A stretch of DNA of 62,117 bases from Marinobacterium sp. (GCA_025800125.1 JAOXSF010000142.1:1-62117), one strand, 5' to 3'. Counted from the stretch's first letter, positions 9,001 to 17,284 are shown. Notes: generated from the letters alone by a model not told the origin. Program-made: numbers and translations.

Positions 9001-9401
9001 CTACCGTTGATGATCAGATTACGGAACTGGCTGCTGCTGGGGTGTCATTGTCGATTGATGATTTTGGTACGGGGTATTCTTCAATCAGTTATCTGCGCAA
9101 ATACCCGTTTAATACGCTAAAGATTGATCGAAGTTTTGTCCGTGATGTGATGGAAGATGATGGCGATGCGACATTAGTACGCTCCGTGATTGCGATGGCT
9201 CATAGTATGGGTCTGTCGATTATTGCTGAAGGTGTTGAAACGATGGAGCAGTACCACCTGCTGCGTGATGCACATTGCTGCATGATGCAGGGATATCTGT
9301 TCAGTAAGCCAGTGTCTGCTGCTGACTTTGGCTTGCAGTTGGCGTGCCGTCGGCATATGGGGCAGTTGATACATGGAGATACAACCCTGATAACGGGGTG
9401 A
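6099..9401 (+). CDS. PAS/GAF sensor with GGDEF and EAL domains (cyclic-di-GMP turnover)
   Basis: The 1100-residue protein reads as a PAS-like N-terminus (about 15-125), a GAF domain (about 135-275), three PAS domains (about 285-400, 410-530 and 535-650), GGDEF (about 660-825) and EAL (about 835-1085). The cyclase signature GGDEF is intact at 738-742. The phosphodiesterase signature is intact as EALLRW at 866-871, with ELEVTE (955-960) and the metal-binding DDFGTGYSS at 987-995. Both activities are therefore possible. No membrane helices are visible, so it should be a cytosolic multi-input sensor. A GGAGA lies about 10 bases before the ATG. It is followed by dinB after only 5 bases, so the two are probably co-transcribed. 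Confidence 0.93.
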   Translation: MQTVTEHDALQPELLLNSQTVPALLCRQDNVVAVSPGWERLTGLSLTEPCLLSEWESRCQIAAGVLGALLLLPAGDPCEVTLTALTQERCLLRCLVQVSHHDGCSLLLFTDVSGQYQAEQAMGQIIAMESGIRGSGFFDRLTRTLCQTLELDVAMIAEIDSNDTRQLNAISCYFGGSYLIDQSYDLTDTPCQIVLDSGASRHYPSRIQASFPGDNFLRQHGIESYLGFALEDGDGRSMGVMSVMSRQPMEISDTLRSMLHFVARRVESDLIRHRIEARLEVSQMGLDAAERLADMGSWVVDIRRQKVLISEQLASLYQLDPGERELSRQVTLQRVHPEDRELVQQQIADGERSGKPYTFDHRVLLPDGQVRWIRSRCEPVQEQGQLVRILGVSQDVTELTRSQRQAFESEQMQRRLLMACPYGIAHLDRDLTFLYVNPVAEAIYGYSTGELVGQSLKKVMPAEQWPSTLKLFEQLLSKEPHVSRYHRIGQRPDGSKRDLEVTLNYILDEQGEVQGFIGFLTDLTDRKADELRLMQLSTIVEQSPSSILITDVKGCIEYINPAFELTSGYSLNEAVGQTPRLLRSGQTPATTYQQMWQTITRGEPWRGELLNRRKDGSLFWELASIAPIRDDDDVITHFVSINEDITRLKDQEAQLAWQASYDPVTQLPNRVLAMERLSAAMSAARSGNCHMAVMFIDLDQFKRINDTFGHSSGDELLVRAAEKLKGVIGSRDTVARFGGDEFVVLLDCLPDLLAVERAAEQLLRTFSVPVQLGEHPLTVTASVGIAVYPQDGEDPETLLRHADVAMYTAKEQGRNCFHFFTPEMNEQAQARLKLESHLQHALKYDELEVFYQPVVALDSGEIVGAEALLRWFSPQLGQVPPDRFIPLAEDLGLIDELGDWVIEQVLVQYRQWRDRVRPGFRCAINVSPRQFQRGQLARKLISRLRYHNVPGSAIELEVTEGLLMHNWSTVDDQITELAAAGVSLSIDDFGTGYSSISYLRKYPFNTLKIDRSFVRDVMEDDGDATLVRSVIAMAHSMGLSIIAEGVETMEQYHLLRDAHCCMMQGYLFSKPVSAADFGLQLACRRHMGQLIHGDTTLITG

Positions 9402-9406
9402 TTTGA

Positions 9407-10525
9407 GTGCAACGTACCGAGTATCTGGTGGGTACAGGCGATCATCAGGTTGCCGGTGTGAAGTCGCCAGCTTCACGTAAGATTATTCATTGTGACTGTG
9501 ATTGTTTCTACGCTGCGGTAGAGATGCGAGATGATCCGTCTTTGCGTAATGTGCCGCTGGCGATTGGTGGCAGTGCTGAGCGCCGGGGTGTTATTGCTAC
9601 CTGTAACTACCCGGCTCGCAAATACGGGGTGCGTTCTGCTATGTCCAGCGCCAGGGCGCTGCGTCTGTGCCCGCAGCTGACGCTGATGAAGGGCAATATG
9701 GAGAAATATCGCACTGTCTCTCGTCAGATTCTTGCTATTTACCATGAATACACGGATCTGATAGAGCCCCTGTCACTGGATGAGGCTTACCTTGACGTGA
9801 CTTGTAGTCCACATCACCGTGGCAGCGCGACCCGTATGGCACAAGAGATACGCATGCGAGTTGCTGCGCAAACAGGTATTACGATTTCTGCCGGAGTTGC
9901 GCCCAATAAGTTTGTTGCCAAGGTTGCCAGTGACTGGAACAAACCTGATGGCTTGTTTGTTGTAGAACCTATGGGGGTTGATGCCTTTGTCAGTCAGCTG
10001 GCGGTGCAAAAAATTCCTGGTGTTGGTGAGAAAACAGCAAGCCGTTTGTTGCAGTCTGGTGTGGAAACTTGCGCCGATCTTCGTCGTTTTAGTCAGACGG
10101 AGCTGGTAGAGCGTTTTGGGCGTTTCGGCCGCCGTTTGTATGAGGTGTGTCGTGGCAGGGATGAGCGGCCTGTTACCGTCAGTCGTATTCGCAAGTCCGT
10201 CAGTGTTGAGCATACTTACGCGTATGATCTACTTGGGCTTGAGCAGTGTGAAGCGCAGCTTCCTTTTTTGATTCAGCAGCTTCAGGCCCGTTATCAGAGT
10301 CTTCAAGATCGTCGAGCCATTGCTGGGGTTGTGGTTAAGGTAAAGTTTAATGACTTCACTCTGACTACCGCGGAGAAGGCGCTGGAATCCGCTGAAGCGG
10401 AACATTTTCGCCAGCTGCTGGCGGAGGCTTGGCAGCGGGGCGGTAAACCCGTAAGGCTGCTGGGGCTCGGTTACCGTTTGGCAGAGCACTCTTTGCAATC
10501 CCGGACACAGTTATCATTGTTCTGA
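9407..10525 (+). CDS. dinB: DNA polymerase IV (Y-family translesion polymerase)
   Basis: The 372-residue protein has the Y-family palm motifs RKIIHCDCDCFYAAVEMRD near the start and SLDEAYLDVT for the catalytic acidic residues. These are followed by the thumb helix-hairpin-helix region IPGVGEKTASRLLQSGV and a little-finger domain ending in a beta-clamp-type tail, QLSLF. It performs low-fidelity synthesis across lesions. The GTG at 9407 has GGGGTGA immediately upstream and gives about 23 residues before the first conserved residue. An in-frame GTG at 9458 would give a more usual N-terminus, so the start is uncertain. It follows the GGDEF/EAL gene by 5 bases. I saw no clear LexA box. Confidence 0.94.
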   Translation: MQRTEYLVGTGDHQVAGVKSPASRKIIHCDCDCFYAAVEMRDDPSLRNVPLAIGGSAERRGVIATCNYPARKYGVRSAMSSARALRLCPQLTLMKGNMEKYRTVSRQILAIYHEYTDLIEPLSLDEAYLDVTCSPHHRGSATRMAQEIRMRVAAQTGITISAGVAPNKFVAKVASDWNKPDGLFVVEPMGVDAFVSQLAVQKIPGVGEKTASRLLQSGVETCADLRRFSQTELVERFGRFGRRLYEVCRGRDERPVTVSRIRKSVSVEHTYAYDLLGLEQCEAQLPFLIQQLQARYQSLQDRRAIAGVVVKVKFNDFTLTTAEKALESAEAEHFRQLLAEAWQRGGKPVRLLGLGYRLAEHSLQSRTQLSLF

Positions 10526-10599
10526 TCTTGTGAATGTCTGCTGCCATAAATGAGGTTGGAATATCCATTAATTGCCGTGATTGTAGCCTGAGTCTGCCA

Positions 10600-10740
10600 T
10601 GCTTCTCTGATATACTTGCGCGCCTTTCCGGGAACCTCTGATCAGTCTTTGATCTAGCGCATGTGTAGCTATCTGTATAGATCAGCCTTTGCATAGCTGC
10701 TTGTACTGATGTCCAAGGCTGATCAGAGGTTCTTTTCGTA
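10600..10740 (+). promoter_or_regulatory. Extended -10 promoter and structured leader upstream of sulP
   Basis: The 307-base gap between dinB and the SulP gene holds an extended -10 element, TGATATACT (10608-10616), predicting a start near 10624. Immediately after it, GAACCTCTGATCAG (10632-10645) is perfectly complementary to CTGATCAGAGGTTC (10719-10732), followed by TTTT. A second pairing, GATCAGCCTT (10680-10689) with AAGGCTGATC (10715-10724), uses the same downstream strand and so excludes the first. GATCAG occurs three times. About 100 bases separate this from the sulP ATG. The layout resembles a switchable leader RNA; no known riboswitch class is recognised. Confidence 0.5.
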
Positions 10741-10832
10741 TTGCTATGGCTGTTTTGGCTGCCATGGCACGTCTGTATCCGGGGTTGCTTGCTAGTGGCG
10801 CCCCTCTTGTTATCAAAATATTGAGGAAGTAG

Positions 10833-12386
10833 ATGTTTCAGCTGCTTGTTTCCCGCACGCAGAGCATGAAAGCTGACCTGCTATCCGGTCTTACCGTCGC
10901 CCTGGCGCTGGTACCGGAAGCGGTAGCATTTGCGTTTGTGGCCGGTGTTGAACCACTGGTAGGGCTGTATGCCGCCTTCATGGTTGGCCTGATTACGGCG
11001 GCCATTGGTGGCCGCCCTGGTATGATTTCCGGTGCAACCGGTGCGCTGGCCGTAGTGATGGTGTCACTGGTGGCTATGCATGGTGTCGAGTATCTGTTTG
11101 CCACTGTTGTGCTGATGGGGATATTCCAGATTCTGGCCGGGGCGTTTCGGTTGGGTAAATTTATCCGCATGGTGCCACACCCGGTAATGCTGGGCTTTGT
11201 TAATGGACTGGCGATTGTGATTGGCCTGGCTCAGCTCAAGCAGTTCCAGTTCTCTGATGAAAATGGTCAGCTGCAGTGGTTGCAGGGCAATGACATGATG
11301 ATGATGCTGGGTCTGATTGCTCTGACCATGGCGATTATTCATTTCCTGCCGAAGTTCACCCGTGCTATTCCATCTTCATTGGCAGCCATTCTGGTGGTAA
11401 CAGGCCTGGTGATTGGTCTGGACCTGGACGCCCGTACTGTACAGGACGTGCTGCGTGATATGACCGGTGACCCGATGGCAACAATCGCGGGAGGGCTGCC
11501 GCAGTTCCATATTCCGATGGTTGAGCTGAATCTGGAAACGCTGCGTATTATTGTACCTTACGCACTGATTCTGGCTGCAATTGGTCTGATTGAGTCGTTG
11601 CTGACGCTGACACTGATTGATGAGATTACTGAAACCCGTGGCCGTGGTAATAAAGAGTGTGTTGGCCAGGGTGTTGCTAACGTCGTGACCGGTTTCTTCG
11701 GTGGTATGGGCGGCTGTGCGATGATCGGTCAGAGTATGATCAACATCAACTCCGGTGGCTTTGGTCGGGCGTCTGGTATTTCTGCGGCGTTGTTCCTGCT
11801 GGTATTTATTCTGTTTGGTTCCAGTCTGATTGAGATGATCCCGGTAGCGGCGCTGGTGGGTGTGATGTTCATCGTAGTGATTGGCACTTTTGAGTGGGCC
11901 AGCCTGCGTTTGTGGGGCAAAATTCCAAAATCTGATCTGATTGTTGTGGTCGCTGTGACCGGTGTAACCGTCTGGCAGGATCTGGCGATTGCGGTTGTCG
12001 TTGGTGTAATCATGTCGGCATTGGTATTTGCCTGGAAGCATGCCAAGCAGATGGTGGTGGAACAGAAAGAAGAAGATGGTGTTAAGGTCTACACCCCTCA
12101 GGGGCCACTTTTCTTCAGCTCTGTACATAATTTCCGTGACCAGTTTACCCCGTCTCAGGACCCGGATGTTGTGATCGTGGATTTTGCCAACTGTCGCGTT
12201 ATGGACCATTCAGGTCTGGAAGCGATTGATGGCCTGGCAGAGCGTTACATGAAAGCGGGTAAAGAGCTTCACCTGCGTCATCTCAGTGCTGAGTGTCGTC
12301 GCTTACTGGATAAAGCGGGCAACCTGGTTGAAGTCAATGTGATGGAAGACCCAAGCTACAAAGTTGCGGACGACCGTCTGGGTTAA
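10833..12386 (+). CDS. SulP-family anion transporter with STAS domain
   Basis: The 517-residue protein starts with the SulP hallmark [20 protein letters not shown] (about 17-36), continues with roughly 10-14 membrane segments including the conserved [21 protein letters not shown] region, and ends with a cytosolic STAS domain (about 425-510) carrying [16 protein letters not shown]. SulP proteins move sulfate, bicarbonate or dicarboxylates; the substrate cannot be decided from sequence. A GAGGAAG ribosome-binding site precedes the ATG. The gene is preceded by a structured leader and followed by a strong terminator, so it is likely monocistronic. Confidence 0.9.
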   Translation: MFQLLVSRTQSMKADLLSGLTVALALVPEAVAFAFVAGVEPLVGLYAAFMVGLITAAIGGRPGMISGATGALAVVMVSLVAMHGVEYLFATVVLMGIFQILAGAFRLGKFIRMVPHPVMLGFVNGLAIVIGLAQLKQFQFSDENGQLQWLQGNDMMMMLGLIALTMAIIHFLPKFTRAIPSSLAAILVVTGLVIGLDLDARTVQDVLRDMTGDPMATIAGGLPQFHIPMVELNLETLRIIVPYALILAAIGLIESLLTLTLIDEITETRGRGNKECVGQGVANVVTGFFGGMGGCAMIGQSMININSGGFGRASGISAALFLLVFILFGSSLIEMIPVAALVGVMFIVVIGTFEWASLRLWGKIPKSDLIVVVAVTGVTVWQDLAIAVVVGVIMSALVFAWKHAKQMVVEQKEEDGVKVYTPQGPLFFSSVHNFRDQFTPSQDPDVVIVDFANCRVMDHSGLEAIDGLAERYMKAGKELHLRHLSAECRRLLDKAGNLVEVNVMEDPSYKVADDRLG

Positions 12387-12415
12387 TCTTTCCAGCGTCC
12401 TGTTTCACTACGATC

Positions 12416-12450
12416 AAAGCCGGGATAGTTAAGCAATCCCGGCTTTTTCA
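12416..12450 (+). terminator. Rho-independent terminator of sulP
   Basis: AAAGCCGGGAT (12416-12426) pairs perfectly with ATCCCGGCTTT (12436-12446) around a 9-base loop and continues into a T-run. With the flanking A residues it could also act for the convergent MocR gene. Confidence 0.9.
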
Positions 12451-12501
12451 TATTCATGCCCTGGTTCAGTCAGTACCCTGTCTCAGCGTTAAGGGTGCTC
12501 G

Positions 12502-13920
12502 CTAATCTTGATCCATCATCATCTGTACTTCCTCACCGACAATTTGTACCGCTTGTTCAATCTCTGCTGTGGGCGGTTGTGCATAATTGAGCCGGATAAA
12601 GTTTCGGTACTTTTTTCCCGCTGTAAACAGTGTTCCTGGTGCGACGTTAACGCCTCGTGCCTGACAGCGTTCGTTCAGTTTATTGGCATCAATCTGCTGG
12701 CTCAGCTCAACCCAGAGTACAAACCCTCCCTGAGGGTTGCTGGCTCGGGTGCCTGCTGGCAGGTAGCGGCTAACCCAATCCTGCATCCTGTCCCGATTGT
12801 GCTGGTAATGGGCGCGTACCCGGCGCAGATGACGTTCGTAACCGCCTTGGGCGATAAATTCGGCGACAGCCAGTTGTGGCAAGGTTGTGCTGGACATGCT
12901 GGTGATGTATTTCATGTGCATGACCTGTTGCAGATAACGGCCAGGGGCCACCCAGCCAACACGTAAGCCCGGTGCCATGGTTTTTGATGTAGACGTGCAA
13001 TAGATCACACGCCCTTCGGTATCCCATGATTTTATTGCCCGTGGACGAGGATAGCTGTAGGCAAGGTCACCATAAATATCGTCTTCTATGATCGGAATAT
13101 CGTATTGTGTGGCCAATGTCAGCATGCGCTGTTTGTTTTCATCGGTGAGGGTATGTCCTGCCGGGTTGTTAAACGTGGGCGTAGTAAGAATTGCTTTGAC
13201 TGGCCACTGCTCCAGGGCCAGTTCCAGTGCTTCCATACTCATGCCATGTTCGGGGTGGCATGGAATTTCAAGTGCTTTCAGACCGCTGGCTTCGATAGCT
13301 TGTAAGGCACCAAAAAAACCAGGTGATTCGATAGCAATAATATCCCCAGGCCCTGCGATAGTACGCAGAGTAATAGAAAGTGCCTCCTGACAACCGGTTG
13401 TGATGATGATGTCGTCAGGCGTCAGTTGACATCCCGCATCAATGGCAACACGGGCCAGTTGGCGACGTAACTCTTCGGCACCGTTCAGGCGGTCATACGC
13501 CAGCCCACGTAGTCCTACCCGGCGTGATAGATCACTCAATGTATTCTGCAAAGGGCGTAGTGTGGTGGATTCCAGCCAGGGCAGAGCTACGCTCAGCCAG
13601 GTGATCAGATCATTATCGGGTCGGTTAAACATGTGCAGTACGTGTGACCATTGGGAAACCTGTAGAGGTTTTTGCAGAACCTGGTCTGTACTGGGTAACG
13701 GTGGTAAACCGCGTTGAGTGCTGACGTAGTAGCCGGATTTTGGGCGAGGTCTGGCCAGCCCTCGTTCTTCGATGAGTCGATAGGCTTCCTGCACAGTAGA
13801 AATGCTGACGCCATGCTGCTGGCTAAGGTTGCGAATAGACGGCAGTTTATCGCCACTTTGGTAAAAGCCCTGTTCAATGCGGCTGCTCAGACTGTCTGCC
13901 AGTTGTTCATAGAGCTTCAT
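12502..13920 (-). CDS. MocR-type regulator (GntR HTH fused to aminotransferase fold)
   Basis: The 472-residue protein has an N-terminal GntR winged helix (about 1-70, with SGDKLPSIRNLSQQHGVS then TVQEAYR), a linker, and a fold-type-I aminotransferase domain (about 110-470). PLP-binding residues are visible: NNPAGH at 251-256, Asp at 280/281 in EDDIYGDL and the Schiff-base lysine at 313 in STSKTMAPGLRVG. MocR proteins use PLP or its aldimines as signals rather than for catalysis. It is divergent from PhzF with 402 bases between them, so PhzF is the likely target (inference). A six-copy 15-bp array lies directly upstream of its start. Confidence 0.92.
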   Translation of the reverse strand: MKLYEQLADSLSSRIEQGFYQSGDKLPSIRNLSQQHGVSISTVQEAYRLIEERGLARPRPKSGYYVSTQRGLPPLPSTDQVLQKPLQVSQWSHVLHMFNRPDNDLITWLSVALPWLESTTLRPLQNTLSDLSRRVGLRGLAYDRLNGAEELRRQLARVAIDAGCQLTPDDIIITTGCQEALSITLRTIAGPGDIIAIESPGFFGALQAIEASGLKALEIPCHPEHGMSMEALELALEQWPVKAILTTPTFNNPAGHTLTDENKQRMLTLATQYDIPIIEDDIYGDLAYSYPRPRAIKSWDTEGRVIYCTSTSKTMAPGLRVGWVAPGRYLQQVMHMKYITSMSSTTLPQLAVAEFIAQGGYERHLRRVRAHYQHNRDRMQDWVSRYLPAGTRASNPQGGFVLWVELSQQIDANKLNERCQARGVNVAPGTLFTAGKKYRNFIRLNYAQPPTAEIEQAVQIVGEEVQMMMDQD

Positions 13921-13941
13921 GGATAACGCACTTCATCGGTA

Positions 13942-14031
13942 AAGGGGTTCATAGGCAGGTTTTTCATAGACAGGTTTTTCATAGACAGGTTCTTCATAGA
14001 CAGGATTTCCATGGGCAGGTTTTTTATAGAT
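13942..14031. repeat. Six-copy 15-bp tandem array between mocR and phzF
   Basis: Six units with consensus AGGTTTTTCATAGAC run from 13942 to 14031; the two at 13957 and 13972 are identical and the outer ones diverge. The array ends 21 bases upstream of the MocR ATG, so it lies in the 5' leader of mocR or in its promoter. On the minus strand the period would encode VYEKP-like pentapeptides in a short ORF, which I do not believe is a gene. Confidence 0.9.
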
Positions 14032-14322
14032 ATGTGCGGTGATGGTGAGATGTCTGACAAATACCGGTGACCTGTACAGTTCTGTGCTTATTACAGCCAT
14101 ACAGTATGCTGTCATGCCTAACTGTGTTGCTTATTTAGTGTTGTTTTTGAATCTGTAATGGTTTCAGGTTTGCAGGCATACTGCAATACAACTCATGTCA
14201 TATAAGGCTGTGTCTGCAAACCAGCCATATGTACCGATCTTATATTGCTATTAAATAGAAAATATCTATAAGTTTGTATGTTTTTATAATTCAAAATTAT
14301 AGATAAAAAGAGGGATGATCCA
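14032..14322. other. mocR-phzF divergent intergenic region
   Basis: The remainder of this 402-base gap is A/T-rich, especially 14245-14310 before phzF. It should hold the divergent promoters and any MocR sites (direct or inverted repeats). I could not assign clear -35/-10 pairs or operators by eye. Confidence 0.4.
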
Positions 14323-15270
14323 ATGCCTGAACAGAGTAATCTGTCATCAAATGAAACTTTGCTGGTTTGTCAGGGAAAGTCATTGCGCTATCTGTTGTTG
14401 GATGTATTTACCGATCAAGTCTTTGGAGGCAATCAGCTGGCTGTCTTCCCTGATGCGAATGGCTTGAATGTATCGCAGATGCAGCAGCTGGCATGTGAAT
14501 TGAATCTGGCTGAAACAACGTTTGTGCAGTCGGGTGAGCATGGTCAGTCACCACGGGTATATATTTTCACACCGGCGTGTGAAGTTGATTTTGCTGGTCA
14601 TCCGACGATAGGTACTGCAATTGCATTAGGCTATCTGACACATTCTGAAGGTACCAGCCAATGGACATTGCTGGAAAATGTCGGGCCTGTTCCTGTCCAG
14701 GTCACCCAGGATAATCAGCGCTGGTGGGCGCAGTTTGAGGTGGCGCAGTTGCCACAGGTACGTACCAGTGAACATACCTTGGCACAACTGGCATCTGTGG
14801 TTTCTTTGCCTGAATCAGCTCTTTTATCTGAACCCTGCTGGTCAAGCTGTGGTCTACCGTTCGAAGTGATTGAGTTGAGTAGCCGCCAGGCGTTGGCGCA
14901 GGCTGTAGCTGATGGTAGTCGTTGGCAACAGGTGATTGGTGATGACCCCAATGCCAGCCTGTATCTGTTCTGTCGTGAAGGTGAACAGATTTTTGCCCGG
15001 ATGTTCGGGATTGCAGTGGGGATTACCGAAGACCCGGCTACTGGCAGCGCTGCCGCAGCATTGGCCGGTGTGTTGGCTCTGTCACTGGAAGATGGCGAAT
15101 ATACGGTTGCAATCACTCAGGGAGTTGAGATGGGGCGGCCGAGCCAGATCAAACTCTGTTTTAGTGTCCGTGCAGGCCAGGCAGTACGTGTCAGCGTCGG
15201 CGGCAGCGCGGTTCTGATGGGGGAGGGGCAGTTCTGTCTGCCATGGAATGATGGAGTATCTTACGTATGA
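14323..15270 (+). CDS. PhzF-family isomerase/epimerase
   Basis: The 315-residue protein has the PhzF fold. The conserved catalytic glutamate is E64 in LNLAETTFVQ; further landmarks are VDFAGHPTIGTA around residue 90 and the second-half TEDPATGSAAAALAG. The family is named after phenazine biosynthesis, but most members act on other amino-acid-like substrates and no phenazine genes are present here. It carries about 20 extra residues before the usual first strand (LRYLLLDVFTDQVFGGNQLAV). GAGGG lies upstream of the ATG. Regulation by the divergent MocR protein is likely. The end of the gene overlaps a small ORF. Confidence 0.9.
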   Translation: MPEQSNLSSNETLLVCQGKSLRYLLLDVFTDQVFGGNQLAVFPDANGLNVSQMQQLACELNLAETTFVQSGEHGQSPRVYIFTPACEVDFAGHPTIGTAIALGYLTHSEGTSQWTLLENVGPVPVQVTQDNQRWWAQFEVAQLPQVRTSEHTLAQLASVVSLPESALLSEPCWSSCGLPFEVIELSSRQALAQAVADGSRWQQVIGDDPNASLYLFCREGEQIFARMFGIAVGITEDPATGSAAAALAGVLALSLEDGEYTVAITQGVEMGRPSQIKLCFSVRAGQAVRVSVGGSAVLMGEGQFCLPWNDGVSYV

Positions 15271-15454
15271 TCTATCTGACGACCGTCTGTGCAGGCGTGG
15301 TCGCCACTCGTCACGCAAAAATCGTCGTAAAGTTCGCCAGCATCAACCGCTTCACAGCTCCCCGCGTTGGCCACCTGAGCTACAGTTGGGTTTAGGCGTG
15401 TTCGGCTTTATTCTACTTAATCTGGGGGTCGCACTGGTCAGTAGCCTGTTGTAA
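15248..15454 (+). CDS. Possible small single-pass membrane protein overlapping phzF
   Basis: Starting from the ATG at 15248 (or 15251), the ORF encodes about 68 residues: a very basic middle part (RRGRHSSRKNRRKVRQH) and a convincing C-terminal membrane helix (LGLGVFGFILLNLGVALVSSLL). It overlaps the last 23 bases of phzF and could be translationally coupled to it. No family is recognised. The clean hydrophobic tail argues for a real gene; the lack of a separate ribosome-binding site argues against. Confidence 0.42.
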   Translation: MMEYLTYDLSDDRLCRRGRHSSRKNRRKVRQHQPLHSSPRWPPELQLGLGVFGFILLNLGVALVSSLL

Positions 15455-15557
15455 TCCGCTTTCCTGTCGCCAGTTTGGTCACTCAGCTGGTAGAGCTGTA
15501 TTTGTAGAACCAGTAGAATCCTCTGCATCTGTTTATGATGTAGCGCTGAGGTATGAG

Positions 15558-16640
15558 TTGGAACTATTAAATGCACAACTCCTGGGCCGCCCACTGCGGC
15601 TTGAAGGTAATATGGCCGGCTGGCAACAGTTGTTCTGGGACGGTCAACTGGTGTCACAACGTGCTGCGCAAACTGACGATGGCGAGCCGGTTGAACATCA
15701 TTTTCAGCTACAGGCTGACGGCCAGCCCTTGCAAATCTGCCTGGCACTTGAGCTAAGCTGGCAGCCGTTTGAGATGCAGTATCAATTGACGGTTAATGAT
15801 CAACTGGCAGGAGAAGGGCGCCAGGATAGTCAGCAACTTGAGCAGGCTGTGCCTTCGGTAGAACGACCTGTAAAGCCTCAGTTCAGCCTGATTGGCATGG
15901 CTTCGCTAGGGTTAAAGCTGTTTAAAAGCGCCAAGGTGATCAAGGTCGTACTGGCAGGTGCCAGTATCGCTGCGTATTCCTGGCTATTTTCATTACAGTT
16001 CGCATTGGCACTCATTGCCTGTCTGGTTGTGCATGAATATGGCCATATCCGTGCTATGAAATACTTTGGTATGAAGACCAAGGGTATTTATCTGATCCCG
16101 TTCGTCGGTGGTCTGGCACTCGGAGAAAACAAGGTAAATACCCGCTGGCAGGATGTTGTTATTGCCATTATGGGGCCAACCTGGGGACTAGGTGTTTCTT
16201 TACTCTGTCTGTTGGGCTGGTGGTTAACAGGTGAAATGATTTTTGCAGGCCTTGCATCGTTGAATGCGTTGTTGAATCTATTCAATATGTTGCCCATTTT
16301 GCCGCTTGATGGTGGACATGTACTTAAAAGTATCAGTTTTTCCATGCACTCCTGGGTTGGGCTGGTTGTCTGTGGCATTGCTGCTGCCGGTGGTGTCTGG
16401 CTGAGCTACCATTTTGGTTTGGCATTACTCGGTTTTCTGCTATTGATAGGTAGCGTAGAGATCTTTTTTGAATGGCGTTATCGCCATCATAGCCCCTTGT
16501 TGCCGTTACAGCGCTATGGCCAGATTGTGGCAACGCTCTGGTATCTGGCAGTGACTGGCGGTCTGGTTGGCGTTATCTGGTATTTTGCGGGCACCGGGGA
16601 TGCAATGTTAGGACTGCCTCTACAAATTTTGCAAAGCTGA
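15558..16640 (+). CDS. M50-family site-2 protease
   Basis: The 360-residue protein is an intramembrane zinc metalloprotease. The HExxH-type motif is HEYGH at 159-163 inside a membrane helix, and the third ligand region is LDGGHVLKS at about 250-258. A soluble N-terminal domain of about 110 residues (GNMAGWQQLFWDGQLVSQ) precedes about six hydrophobic segments. The frame is open further upstream, but the TTG at 15558 has GAGGT five bases before it and gives MELLNAQLLGRPLRL, so I take the TTG start. The substrate is unknown. It may belong to the same transcript as phzF and the small ORF. Confidence 0.85.
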   Translation: MELLNAQLLGRPLRLEGNMAGWQQLFWDGQLVSQRAAQTDDGEPVEHHFQLQADGQPLQICLALELSWQPFEMQYQLTVNDQLAGEGRQDSQQLEQAVPSVERPVKPQFSLIGMASLGLKLFKSAKVIKVVLAGASIAAYSWLFSLQFALALIACLVVHEYGHIRAMKYFGMKTKGIYLIPFVGGLALGENKVNTRWQDVVIAIMGPTWGLGVSLLCLLGWWLTGEMIFAGLASLNALLNLFNMLPILPLDGGHVLKSISFSMHSWVGLVVCGIAAAGGVWLSYHFGLALLGFLLLIGSVEIFFEWRYRHHSPLLPLQRYGQIVATLWYLAVTGGLVGVIWYFAGTGDAMLGLPLQILQS

Positions 16641-16954
16641 TGGACCGGTTTTGGTTCTTGCTTCCATAGCTGTCTTCATACCTGAAACTGCTTTCGCAGA
16701 GCTGCTTTACAGAAAGCAGCTCTGCGAAAGCGCCAAGTGCTACCACTCAGGTCAATACTCCAGTGTAAGTGCCATTGATTACCACTGCTGTTGCAGTGTA
16801 TAAACGCCTTGAGACTGCTTGATTCAAACGCTGATTTTTATTGCAGGTGGTCGGGAGAGTACAGTTCATAACGCATTTGCAGCATAACAGGTACTCATCT
16901 TTTATACTTTCAAACAGATGGCGCCAATACTGGCTCCACTGAGTGAGACCTTTC
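16641..16954. other. Intergenic region with a 19-bp perfect hairpin
   Basis: The 314-base gap holds a perfect 19-bp stem: GCTTTCGCAGAGCTGCTTT (16690-16708), loop ACAG, complement 16713-16731. No T-run follows on either strand, so it is not a standard terminator. The rest shows no coding signal that I trust. Confidence 0.8.
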
Positions 16955-17284
16955 ATGGACAGTTGGCAGTTACAGCTTTTCAGCCTTTTTGCACTATTCT
17001 CTATCGGCCTTGCAGCCTTTCTCTGGATATTCCAACCTGTTGTCAATCAGCGCTGTCAGTTAATGGACCGGGCCCGAGCTATGATTGGCCAGCGCTTCTG
17101 GTTATCGGACGACCTGCCGTCGGGTAGTGGGCATACTCAACTTGATGACGGTATCTGGGCTCTACGTGCAGAGCAACAGCTTGCCGGTGGTATTCAGGTT
17201 GAAGTTGTTGATACAGATGGCCTTATTCTGTTGGTAAAACCTTGTCGTAGTAAAACAGGTTTCTCATTTTCAGAAACTGAATAA
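16955..17284 (+). CDS. Small membrane protein with NfeD-like C-terminal domain
   Basis: From the ATG at 16955 the protein has 109 residues: an N-terminal membrane helix (LFSLFALFSIGLAAFLWIF), then a domain with the NfeD OB-fold pattern, DDGIWALRAEQQLAGGIQVE followed by VVDTDGLILLVKP. NfeD proteins usually pair with a stomatin/SPFH protein and help organise membrane microdomains or proteolysis. No SPFH gene is visible here, but an M50 protease is the upstream neighbour. The longer frame from the GTG at 16943 adds only four residues. The family call is by pattern and moderately sure. Confidence 0.65.
   Translation: MDSWQLQLFSLFALFSIGLAAFLWIFQPVVNQRCQLMDRARAMIGQRFWLSDDLPSGSGHTQLDDGIWALRAEQQLAGGIQVEVVDTDGLILLVKPCRSKTGFSFSETE

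Noticed and set aside
11376-12209. 277-codon open frame opposite the SulP gene
   Set aside because: Full overlap with a clear transporter gene, and an unnatural His/Asn/Thr-rich composition.
13942-14031. Possible CRISPR array
   Set aside because: Units are 15 bp and directly abutting with no spacers, and there are no cas genes.
13933-14115. 60-codon minus-strand frame with VYEKP repeats upstream of mocR
   Set aside because: The pentapeptide pattern follows automatically from the 15-bp repeat; no ribosome-binding site or conserved sequence is present outside the repeat.
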